Shown piece after piece: positions 53,343 to 62,600 of a stretch of 64,000 bases of DNA. Made by a program: the position numbers and the translations under genes. The first letter of the stretch is position 1. Each line of letters begins with the position of its first letter. The stretch is from Limnobaculum zhutongyuii. Lineage in GTDB: Bacteria > Pseudomonadota > Gammaproteobacteria > Enterobacterales > Enterobacteriaceae. Below the pieces are notes generated by a model, which made no database searches, was not told the DNA's origin, and worked only from the letters and a program-made list of their open reading frames with translations. Location of the stretch: contig NZ_CP034752.1 in NCBI RefSeq assembly GCF_004295645.1, forward strand, positions 3,534,001 through 3,598,000, in the 5' to 3' direction.

Positions 53343-53921
53343 ATGTCCGCTATCTCCCTGACTGCTTATCGTAATCAGCGTAATCAACGCAACCAAACTA
53401 ACCAACGAACTAATGACCGGGTTCGTATCACAGCAGCACCACTGAGCCCTTTTCGGTTAGGCTTGTATCTTGTTGCAGGTTCAATAGGCGCTTCCCTGCT
53501 TATCATTGCGGGCACCTTTGGTCATATGTACTGGCAATATCTCTATCCTAAACCGATAGAAGTTCCAACGTCAGTTCCTACCCCTGCAGTACCAAAAGAT
53601 CAGCCAGAAATATTTCTGTCTGATATGCACTATATTTACACCACTAAACCATTACCTCAACCGCAGGCACCATCGCCATTGACGACGATGGATAATCTCA
53701 ACCAGCCGCTGGTGGATCGTGATGTCATAAGAGGTGAACCTGAAGGTGATATTCCATTAGCACCGATGAACAATAAGGTCAGGACGCCAGTCAGTGATAA
53801 CAGTAGTGAAAGTGAAGCAACGCGAAATTTAAGGGAGCGGCTGGCACAAGCGCTACAGGAACAGAGCCGGGAATATAATTCAGATATCCCACAGGTAACC
53901 ACTGAACCACAGAAGAAATAG
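53343..53921 (+). CDS. gspB: Type II secretion protein GspB
   Basis: 192 residues: cytoplasmic N-terminus with an unusual Asn/Arg/Gln-rich repeat (NQRNQRNQTNQRTN, residues 10-23), one membrane helix (~43-66), a proline-rich periplasmic stretch, and the GspB signature 'PEIFLSDMHYIYTTKP'-like strand (~93-108). It starts two bases after gspA. The N-terminal repeat is encoded by a short imperfect DNA repeat (AATCAGCGT type). Confidence 0.9.
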   Translation: MSAISLTAYRNQRNQRNQTNQRTNDRVRITAAPLSPFRLGLYLVAGSIGASLLIIAGTFGHMYWQYLYPKPIEVPTSVPTPAVPKDQPEIFLSDMHYIYTTKPLPQPQAPSPLTTMDNLNQPLVDRDVIRGEPEGDIPLAPMNNKVRTPVSDNSSESEATRNLRERLAQALQEQSREYNSDIPQVTTEPQKK

Positions 53922-53950
53922 AGTGGCAACTTCAACAGCAAACTTACCGG

Positions 53951-53978
53951 GCTCAGAGCTGATACCTCTGAGCTTTTG
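53951..53978. terminator. Terminator between gspB and convergent mtgA
   Basis: GCTCAGAG (53951-53958) pairs with CTCTGAGC (53966-53973), then TTTTGC. Confidence 0.8.
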
Positions 53979-53993
53979 CATTCTGATTCTGTG

Positions 53994-54710
53994 TTACCAG
54001 TCCAGCGTTCCCGTTCCCAACTGCCTCATCTGGCACAATATCCAGTTTTGCCGCTGAATCACATAGCCGGAAGGTTTATTAGCTTTATAACGAATGGGAT
54101 TAGGCAAAACCGCCGCTAATCTTGCCGATTCTGAAGGGGTTAAATTTTTGGCCGATTTCTTAAAGTAACGCTGTGCCGCCTCTTCAACGCCAAACACGCC
54201 CTCGCCAAACTCAGCAACGTTCAGGTAGACCGTCAGAATGCGGCGCTTAGTCCACGCCAGTTCCATGCCAACGGTCAATCCGGCTTCCAGTCCTTTACGT
54301 ACCCAACTACGGCCATTCCACAGGAACAGGTTTTTAGCCGTTTGCTGAGAAATGGTTGAAGCACCCCGAATACGATTAGGTTTACGTTCGTTATGGCTGA
54401 ATGCTGAAGCGATGGCATTCATATCAAAGCCCCAGTGATCCGGAAACTTTTGGTCTTCTGCGGCAATCACCGCCAACGCCATATGAGGGGAGATATCATC
54501 CATCGATACCCAGGTTTGATGAGCAACATAGGAAAAATTACCCGTAAACCAGGCTCCCAGCTGCTTTTCTACCATGACGGCAGAAAATGGCACCGGTAAA
54601 AAGGCAAAGATAATGATCCCGGCACCCCAAATCAGTAAAACAACCTTAATGCATCGTTTTAACCAAAACAGCAGGCGCCCCATCATTGTTGAAGGGGCGA
54701 ACTTCTTCAT
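53994..54710 (-). CDS. mtgA: Monofunctional peptidoglycan glycosyltransferase MtgA
   Basis: MtgA polymerises lipid II into glycan strands. 238 residues: one membrane anchor (~18-40), then a GT51 domain with the catalytic glutamate in 'VIAAEDQKFPDHWGFD' (~83-98) and the conserved 'RIRGASTISQQTAKNLFLW', 'KRRILTVYLNVAEFGEGVFG' and 'LAAVLPNP'. It overlaps elbB by four bases, as in E. coli. Confidence 0.96.
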   Translation of the reverse strand: MKKFAPSTMMGRLLFWLKRCIKVVLLIWGAGIIIFAFLPVPFSAVMVEKQLGAWFTGNFSYVAHQTWVSMDDISPHMALAVIAAEDQKFPDHWGFDMNAIASAFSHNERKPNRIRGASTISQQTAKNLFLWNGRSWVRKGLEAGLTVGMELAWTKRRILTVYLNVAEFGEGVFGVEEAAQRYFKKSAKNLTPSESARLAAVLPNPIRYKANKPSGYVIQRQNWILCQMRQLGTGTLDW

Positions 54711-55363
54711 TCGCTCAGCACCAATACGCGAGCTACCAGTTTTTCAATACCCTGAGCGGCTTCGCTGATGCGCTGCGCCAGCATATAGGCTGGTGTGGTC
54801 ACGACTTTTTGCTCTTCATCCACCACGATATCATCAACCGGACAGGTAATATGCTCACCGCCCATAGCATCCACCACTTCGGCGGTATCAATATCGTTAC
54901 CGATGGTCAACCGAACCGGAACGCCTAGCATTTTTGGTAACAATACCGGTGCAATACAAATAAAGCCCATCGGCTTACCCGCGCTATGCATCGCTTTTAC
55001 TAGACGAGTCAAATCCTGATTGATTTCACACTCGGCACCGCGAGAAGCAAAATTACTCAGATTTTTTGCGGCACCAAAACCACCCGGAACAATCAAAGCA
55101 TCAAACAGCGCGGCATCAGCCTGAGACAGTGGCTGAATTTTACCTCTGGCAATACGCGCAGATTCAGTCAACACATTACGGCTCTCAGTGGCTGGTTGAC
55201 CGGTAAAATGGTTGATGACATCGGACTGTGGCTGATCGGGCGCAAAGCAGGTTACTTCCGCGTCAGCACGGTCTAACGCCAACAGGGTTAATACTGACTC
55301 GTTGATTTCTGCTCCATCTAAAAAACCGCATCCACTTAATACAACGGCAACCCGTTTCATCAA
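54707..55363 (-). CDS. elbB: Isoprenoid biosynthesis glyoxalase ElbB (DJ-1/PfpI family)
   Basis: A DJ-1/PfpI-superfamily protein with glyoxalase activity, named for its effect on isoprenoid synthesis. 218 residues; 'AVVLSGCGFLDGAEINESV' at the start, nucleophile-elbow cysteine in 'GFICIAPVLLPKMLG' (~136), and 'GFGAAKNLSNFA' near 98. The ATG is followed by a second Met; either start is possible. Co-transcribed with mtgA. Confidence 0.95.
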   Translation of the reverse strand: MMKRVAVVLSGCGFLDGAEINESVLTLLALDRADAEVTCFAPDQPQSDVINHFTGQPATESRNVLTESARIARGKIQPLSQADAALFDALIVPGGFGAAKNLSNFASRGAECEINQDLTRLVKAMHSAGKPMGFICIAPVLLPKMLGVPVRLTIGNDIDTAEVVDAMGGEHITCPVDDIVVDEEQKVVTTPAYMLAQRISEAAQGIEKLVARVLVLSE

Positions 55364-55533
55364 TCACTCCTCCCGTTAAACCAATCTGGTTATTAATTTT
55401 ACCGATTATCACCGCGACATTCGGTCTGTTATTCGATATGACATTTAATATCGAAAATTTACCCGTAGCCATAAGCAACAACGCGGCAAACCTTTCGATT
55501 CCGCCGCATTAAAATCATTGGTATTGATATCTG

Positions 55534-57876
55534 TTAGCGTTTTTCCTGGGCCTCAACCCAAGTGCGCAATACCTGAACATCATTACGCCACTCCAGCTTC
55601 AGTTCATCAATCCACTCTTCCACGTTATCCCACCATGCAGGCAACGTTGGCGTTTGAATTTGGCGAGCCAGTTGTTGAAGATGTTTCAGCCCAACAGATC
55701 CGGAAGCCCCTTTAATTTTGTGTGCTTCTTCGGTGATACCTTTTTCATCTTTGGCCGTCATATTAGATTCAAGTACCGCCAGATAGCCTGGCATCACTTG
55801 TTCATACATGGTCAAACCGTCAAGAATAAGCTGTGGACCAACTAACTCCATATACTGCTCTAACATGGTTAAATCGAGTATAGACTCATTGGGCTTCATC
55901 GCGCCTTGCTCCTGTAATTTAGGTAACATTTTTAGTTGGGCACTTCCGATTTTCTTGATGACTACCATTAACTCCGGTACCGAAAGCGGTTTACTGAGTA
56001 CATCATCCATCCCTGAGTTCAGATATTCTTGTTTGTCCTTTAATACGTTTGCGGTTAGCGCCACTAACGGTGGGATCTCTTCGGGCGCATAATGGGTTCT
56101 AATCTGCCGGGCAATATCAAAACCGGTCATATCCGGTAGCTGAATATCCAACAGCAGCAGATCGAACGCACCTGGTTTAAACTTCTCCAGCGCTTCCGTA
56201 CCTGTCATCGCAACACTAACAGTATGCCCCAGTTTTTCCAGCACTGAACGGGCAACAATCACATTCAGCTCAATATCTTCTACCAATAATACCCTTAAAG
56301 AAGCTGAAGGTAACTCTTCTTTCTGCGGAGCCTCTTTTTCTGCTACCGATGCCTTAATAAATACGGTGAAGACAGTACCTTTACCCACTTCGCTCTTAAC
56401 AAAAATATCGCCGCCCATTGCCTGAGCCAGACGCAGAGATACCGCCAGCCCAATGCCGGTTCCGGTCGCAGGACGACCGCCGTGTTTACTGGCGACTTGA
56501 TAGTACATGGCAAAAATCTTATCAATCTCTTCCTGTGGGATACCAATACCGGAATCTTCCACTTCAAAGTAGAAGTGGTTCTCCCCTTCACGGCGTGCCC
56601 GAATGGTCACCCCGCCCTGAGAGGTAAACTTCACCGCATTACCGATCAGATTCCACAGAATCTGTCTTAAGCGGGTTCCATCCGTCATGATAAAGGCGGG
56701 CAGATTATCACCATATTCCAGCGTAAAGCTCAGGCCTTTCGGCTCAACTAACAGCCCGGATAAGTTTTCTAAATCTGAAAGGAAGTTCAGTAAATCCAGC
56801 GGCGCGATTTCCAGTTGAGTTTTGCGCCGTTCAATTTTATCCAGCTCGATAACATCGTTAAAGATATATCCCAGCGTAGTAGCACTAACGTAGATGGTAC
56901 GCAGATATTTAAGCTGTTCGGCATTCAGATCGGTATCCAGCAAAATGCGGCTAAGTCCGACAATACCATTCAATGGCGTTCTTAATTCATGACTGATGGT
57001 AGAAATAAAGGTGGTTTTGTCGCGGCTGGCTTTTTCCAACGCATCCTGATAGCGCTTACGCTCAGTGATATCCCGGCCAAATCCCATTAAACCATGGCGT
57101 TTACCATCCAGCGCATAGAAAGGCACTTTACGTACTTCAAAGCATGCCTTGCGGCCATCCGGATAAACCAACCATTGCTCATAAGTCAGCGAAACATTAT
57201 GGCGAAACACTTTGTCATCGGTTTCGATGACTTTTTCTGCCACTTCACTGTTATAAATATCATCCGGGCTTAAACCAATTAACTGTTTCTCACTGCGACC
57301 GGTCAGTAATTCCATTGCCCGGTTACAGCCAGAAAAACGCCCCTCTTCATCCCGGTAATACACCAGATCGGGAGACGAATCTAAAAACGAGCGCAGAAAG
57401 ACTGACTGTTGCTCATACTCAATCTGCGCCTGCTGGCGCTGGGCGATCTCAATTTGTAACTCTTCGATTGCCCGCTCTCTGGCCTCTTCGGCCTTTATCC
57501 GCTCGCCAATTTCCTGATTCAGACGCTCAATATTATTTTGTAGTTTATGATTGAGTTCTAAATCGCGCGCGCGCATATCCTCCAGCGTTTCAACCAGCTT
57601 GGCTAAACGCTGACGAGAATCTTCCAGTTGTTCAACCACGATAGAGAGAAAATAGACTGCCCATGGCGTGACCAGCAGCCCAAAGAAAATAGAGCGGATA
57701 ACATCGATGCGTTCAATTTCGCCATGCAGCGCTGCGGTTACCGAAATCTGCACGGTAAAAGCCAAAACAATAATGATCGACGCTAAAATAAGAGAGAAGC
57801 GTACCAGGCCTAACTTCACCATGGCATCAACATAATACTGGGCTAATTTCCGCAGTTGCTTCATTGTTACTCCCAA
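55534..57876 (-). CDS. arcB: Aerobic respiration control hybrid sensor kinase ArcB
   Basis: ArcB senses quinone redox state and phosphorylates ArcA. 780 residues: two membrane helices (~22-44, ~58-77), a coiled-coil linker, a PAS domain (~155-270), HisKA with 'FISTISHELRTPLNGIVGLS' (His ~295), HATPase ('GNAVKFTSQGGV', 'GTGIGLAVSLRLAQAMGG'), a receiver domain ('LLLLDIQLPDMTG', Asp ~575), and a C-terminal HPt domain ('EEAHKIKGASGSVGLKHLQQ', His ~718). The full tripartite phosphorelay is intact. The gene has its own upstream region. Confidence 0.97.
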   Translation of the reverse strand: MGVTMKQLRKLAQYYVDAMVKLGLVRFSLILASIIIVLAFTVQISVTAALHGEIERIDVIRSIFFGLLVTPWAVYFLSIVVEQLEDSRQRLAKLVETLEDMRARDLELNHKLQNNIERLNQEIGERIKAEEARERAIEELQIEIAQRQQAQIEYEQQSVFLRSFLDSSPDLVYYRDEEGRFSGCNRAMELLTGRSEKQLIGLSPDDIYNSEVAEKVIETDDKVFRHNVSLTYEQWLVYPDGRKACFEVRKVPFYALDGKRHGLMGFGRDITERKRYQDALEKASRDKTTFISTISHELRTPLNGIVGLSRILLDTDLNAEQLKYLRTIYVSATTLGYIFNDVIELDKIERRKTQLEIAPLDLLNFLSDLENLSGLLVEPKGLSFTLEYGDNLPAFIMTDGTRLRQILWNLIGNAVKFTSQGGVTIRARREGENHFYFEVEDSGIGIPQEEIDKIFAMYYQVASKHGGRPATGTGIGLAVSLRLAQAMGGDIFVKSEVGKGTVFTVFIKASVAEKEAPQKEELPSASLRVLLVEDIELNVIVARSVLEKLGHTVSVAMTGTEALEKFKPGAFDLLLLDIQLPDMTGFDIARQIRTHYAPEEIPPLVALTANVLKDKQEYLNSGMDDVLSKPLSVPELMVVIKKIGSAQLKMLPKLQEQGAMKPNESILDLTMLEQYMELVGPQLILDGLTMYEQVMPGYLAVLESNMTAKDEKGITEEAHKIKGASGSVGLKHLQQLARQIQTPTLPAWWDNVEEWIDELKLEWRNDVQVLRTWVEAQEKR

Positions 57877-57993
57877 GATTTTTTTATCGCCGAAATCATA
57901 CCGTAAACCGGGGATAAATAGCGAAAAATGCAGTTAAATCAAATAATGCATTAATTTCATATTGATAACAAAGTTAATTGGGCTACTCCGTCG

Positions 57994-58920
57994 TTATCCG
58001 CGAGGAATAAAGCTTTGTCCCAAAGCCGATCCTTGATTCCCTATCTCAATAAGATACTTCTCAATAGCATTCATCGCCAGCCAGCGGTTTTCACACCACA
58101 GTGGTGCTAACAGGGTTGGACGACGTGCCGTTGCCGAAATCCGGTGATAAATAATATCAACCGGCGTATGGCGGATCATTTCACCGGCGCGTTGTACGTA
58201 CTCTTCCAGCTCCAGAGCCGTCAGGCGATCGGCCTGCCAGGCTTTTGCCATGGTGCTGCCGGTAACAATATGCAGAGGATGCAGCTTTAAACCATCGGTG
58301 CCCGTTTCCACCACTCTGGCAATCGTCGCTAAATTGTCATTGATACTTTCATCTGGCAATCCGGCAATCAGGTGAGTACATACTTTAATTCCCCGCTGCC
58401 GGGCGGCAATCGTTGTTGCCTGATAACAGGCAAAATCATGACCACGATTAATTTTTTTCAGGGTTTTATCATTCGCGCTCTGTAACCCTAACTCCAGCCA
58501 CACCTCATAGCCCTGCTGGCAATAACCTGACAATAAGTCTAATACTGGCTCGGATACACAATCAGGGCGGGTACCAACGCAGATCCCAACAATATCCGCC
58601 TGTGACAACGCCTGTTGATACATATCACGCAGCAGACAAATCTCTGCATAAGTGCTGGTATAGGCCTGAAAATAGGCCAGATAGCGACTGGCCCGGTTGG
58701 TCTTCTTCGCCTGACGCGCCAACTGTTCTGCAATACTCTGATGCTGCTGTGCCTCATCTGAAAAAGAAGCCACATTACAGAAAGTACATCCTCCCCGGCC
58801 CACCGTACCGTCACGGTTAGGACAACTGAACCCGCCATGCAGCGTCAGCTTATGAATTTTTTCGCCGTAGCGCTGCTGTAAGTCAGCACCAAACATATTG
58901 ATATGTCGATTCAGTTGCAT
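57994..58920 (-). CDS. yhcC: Radical SAM protein YhcC (TIGR01212 type)
   Basis: 308 residues with an iron-sulfur cluster motif in 'CPNRDGTVGRGGCTFC' (~32-47), variant spacing typical of the YhcC/ELP3-like radical SAM group, then 'AYTSTYAEICLLRDMYQQAL' and 'ELGLQSANDKTLKKINRGHD'. The biochemical substrate is unknown; tRNA modification has been proposed for relatives. Placed between arcB and gltB, as in E. coli. Confidence 0.94.
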   Translation of the reverse strand: MQLNRHINMFGADLQQRYGEKIHKLTLHGGFSCPNRDGTVGRGGCTFCNVASFSDEAQQHQSIAEQLARQAKKTNRASRYLAYFQAYTSTYAEICLLRDMYQQALSQADIVGICVGTRPDCVSEPVLDLLSGYCQQGYEVWLELGLQSANDKTLKKINRGHDFACYQATTIAARQRGIKVCTHLIAGLPDESINDNLATIARVVETGTDGLKLHPLHIVTGSTMAKAWQADRLTALELEEYVQRAGEMIRHTPVDIIYHRISATARRPTLLAPLWCENRWLAMNAIEKYLIEIGNQGSALGQSFIPRG

Positions 58921-59638
58921 GATTAATCAGATGTTTTAGAAGGATATTCTATTATCTCTCCGGGAGAAAAAGGGCCACCAGACTACGCTTAATTCTTCCT
59001 TCACGAGGTGATAAAGATCAAATCAGTCGGGCTGTGACCACAGAATATATGTCGATATAAGCCAAAATGAAGAACGCCAGCCTGTTATGATTTCTTTTTA
59101 TACTGATACTCAACCAGTCCGTAACATAATCACAACAAACAACACAATTAAATACTAAAGATAATTCAAAAACCGACATATAGTACCAGAATATGCGATA
59201 TCAGGAGAGAATGAACATATTCTCCAGCCAATAGCACAGTGACTTAGCTCACATTTTATTGTTACTCAAAAACAAAACCCTTATCTCAAATAGGTTATAA
59301 ATCTTTTTATATTCAATCAGATAACCACAAAAGCATAAAATAGCGCGTTTTACGCTGCATATTTGACCTGAATTCTCTTTGTATATTAAGTTGGTTGAGC
59401 GCCATTATTAAGGATCTAAGGAATAGATTCTGCTATCCAATAACAGTGGCGTTATGTATGCGGAGTGTCCCCATAACGCTGACCATACATCCCTCTCTGG
59501 ACTGGAAAATATAATTAACGGATATAGCAGATAGCGTGGTTATCAACACGGGAAACGGGGTGTCCGCTATCTACCGGATAGACAGCAAACTATAACAACA
59601 TCAGAAATACACACATGGGGTAACTGGAGAGCAATATC
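58921..59638. other. Long regulatory region and leader of gltB
   Basis: About 720 bases with no gene. AT-rich blocks suit Lrp/IHF-type control known for E. coli gltBDF; no site can be proven by eye. A stem-loop near the gene pairs AGATAGCG (59529-59536) with CGCTATCT (59565-59572), with an inner ACAC/GTGT stem. CTGGAG lies ten bases before the gltB start. Confidence 0.5.
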
Positions 59639-62600
59639 ATGCTATACGACGCGTCGAAAGAACGTGACAACTGTGGCTTCGGCCTTATCGCCCATATAGA
59701 AGGCGAGCCGAGCCATAAAGTCGTCAGAACGGCTATTCATGGCCTGTCACGCATGCAGCATCGCGGCGCGATATTATCGGATGGTAAAACCGGCGATGGA
59801 TGTGGGCTATTACTACAAAAACCTGACCGTTTTTTCCGTCTGGTGGCGGAAGAGCAAGGATGGAGACTGGCAAAAAATTACGCCGTCGGCATGCTATTTT
59901 TAAGTCAGGATGCGGAAGAAGCAGAAGCCAGCCGTAAAATTGTTGAAGAAGAACTTCAACGTGAAACCCTTTCAATTATTGGCTGGCGCGTGGTGCCAAC
60001 CAATCCGGATATGCTGGGGGAAATTGCACTCTCTTCCCTACCGCGTATTGAGCAAATTTTTGTTAACGCACCGGCAGGCTGGCGCTCACTGGATATGGAG
60101 CGTCGTCTGTTTATGGCGCGTCGCCGTATCGAAAAACGGGTAGAAGATGAGACCTTCTACGTCTGTAGCCTATCGAACGTGGTCAGCATCTATAAAGGGC
60201 TGTGTATGCCCGTTGACCTGCCGCGTTTTTATCTCGACCTGGCGGATCTGCGGTTAGAATCCTCCATTTGTCTGTTTCACCAGCGTTTCTCCACCAATAC
60301 CGTACCCCGCTGGCAGTTGGCGCAACCATTCCGCTATCTGGCACATAACGGTGAAATCAATACCATCACCGGTAACCGTCAGTGGGCCAGAGCTCGCTCC
60401 TATAAATTTAAAACGCCGCTGATTCCTGACTTACAGGATGCAGCTCCATTTGTTAATGAAACTGGTTCTGACTCCAGCTCGCTGGATAATATGCTGGAAC
60501 TGTTTCTTAGCGGTGGAATGGATCTGATTCGGGCCATGCGTTTGCTGGTTCCACCGGCATGGCAGAATAACCCGGATATGGATGAAGAACTACGCGCTTT
60601 CTTCGACTTTAACTCCATGCATATGGAGCCGTGGGATGGTCCGGCGGGTATTGTTATGTCCGATGGGCGTTATGCCGCCTGTAATCTGGACCGTAACGGT
60701 CTGCGCCCTGCCCGCTATGTGATTACCAAAGATAAGCTAATTACCTGCGCCTCCGAAGTCGGCATCTGGGACTATCAACCGGATGAAGTGGTTGAAAAGG
60801 GCCGCGTTGGTCCGGGTGAGCTGATGGTGATCGATACCCGCACCGGCAGAATTCTGCGCACCAATGAAACCGATAATGACTTAAAGAGCCGTCACCCTTA
60901 CCTGAGCTGGATGAGCAAAAACGTTCGTCGCTTAACGCCGTTTGAAGATCTGCCGGATGACCAGGTGGGCAGTCGTGAAATGGATGATACGCTGCTGGAA
61001 ACCTACCAGAAGCAGTTCGCCTACAGTAACGAAGAACTGGAGCAGGTAATCCGCGTTATAGGCGAAAATGGCCAGGAAGCTACCGGTTCCATGGGTGATG
61101 ATACCCCATTCGCCGTACTCTCCAGCAAGCCGCGGGTTATTTACGATTACTTCCGTCAGCAGTTCGCGCAGGTCACTAACCCGCCGATCGATCCACTGCG
61201 CGAAGCTCACGTCATGTCACTGGCCACCAATATTGGTCGTGAGATGAACGTCTTTTGTGAAGCGGAAGGTCAGGCTCACCGTCTGAGTTTTACCTCTCCG
61301 GTATTGTTGTACTCTGACTTTGTTCAGCTCACCACGCTGAAAGAGGAGTATTACCGGGCCGATACGGTAGATATCACCTACTGTCCGGACAAAATGGACC
61401 TGCATGCTGCTGTTATCGCCATGTGCGATGAAGCCGAGAAGAAAGTGCGTCAGGGCACGGTTCTGGTGGTACTGTCTGACCGTAATATTGCGCCGAACCG
61501 TTTGCCGATTCCGGCACCCATGGCGGTGGGCGCGTTACAAACCCGTCTGGTGGAGTCAAACCTGCGCTGCGATGCCAACATTATTATTGAAACCGCCAGT
61601 ACCCGCGATCCGCATCACTTTGCCGTGCTGTTAGGCTTTGGTGCCACCGCTATCTACCCTTATCTGGCTTATGAAACGCTGGCCAAAATGGTAGAAACCG
61701 GCGTTATTGAGAAACAGCAGCGCCGGGTAATGCTGAATTACCGAAACGGTATCAATAAGGGTCTGTATAAGATTATGTCCAAAATGGGCATCTCTACCGT
61801 TGCCTCTTACCGTTGCTCTCAACTGTTTGAAGCCGTTGGTCTGCACTCCGAGCTGACAGCACTCTGTTTTAAAGGGGTCTCCAGCCGTATCGGTGGTGCT
61901 CACTTCAGCGATTTCCAGCAAGATCTGCTCAATCTGTCTAAACGGGCATGGCTGAAACGTAAACCACTGGATCAGGGCGGTTTGCTGAAGTTTGTTCATG
62001 GCGGTGAGTATCATGCTTACAATCCTGATGTGGTGTCGACCCTACAGGCCGCAGTGAAATCAGGTGATTATGAAGACTATAAATTGTATGCCGATCTGGT
62101 AAACAAGCGTCCGGTAACCACACTGCGTGATTTACTGGCGCTAAAACCACAGGATGAGTCTCAGGCTATTGCGATTGATAAAGTTGAACCGGCTGAATCG
62201 CTGTTCTCCCGTTTTGATACCGCCGCGATGTCTATTGGTGCGCTAAGTCCGGATGCCCATGAATCACTGGCGATTGCCATGAACACTATTGGCGGAAAGT
62301 CTAACTCCGGCGAAGGTGGCGAAGACCCGGTGCGTTATGGCACCAATAAAGTATCTCGCATCAAGCAGGTGGCTTCTGGTCGTTTTGGTGTTACTCCAGC
62401 CTATCTGGTCAATGCGGATGTTATTCAGATTAAAGTAGCCCAGGGCGCAAAACCGGGAGAAGGCGGTCAATTGCCGGGGGATAAAGTGACCCCTTATATT
62501 GCCAAATTGCGTTATTCCGTTCCCGGCGTAACCCTGATATCACCACCGCCTCATCATGATATCTACTCTATCGAAGATTTGGCCCAGCTGATTTTTGACC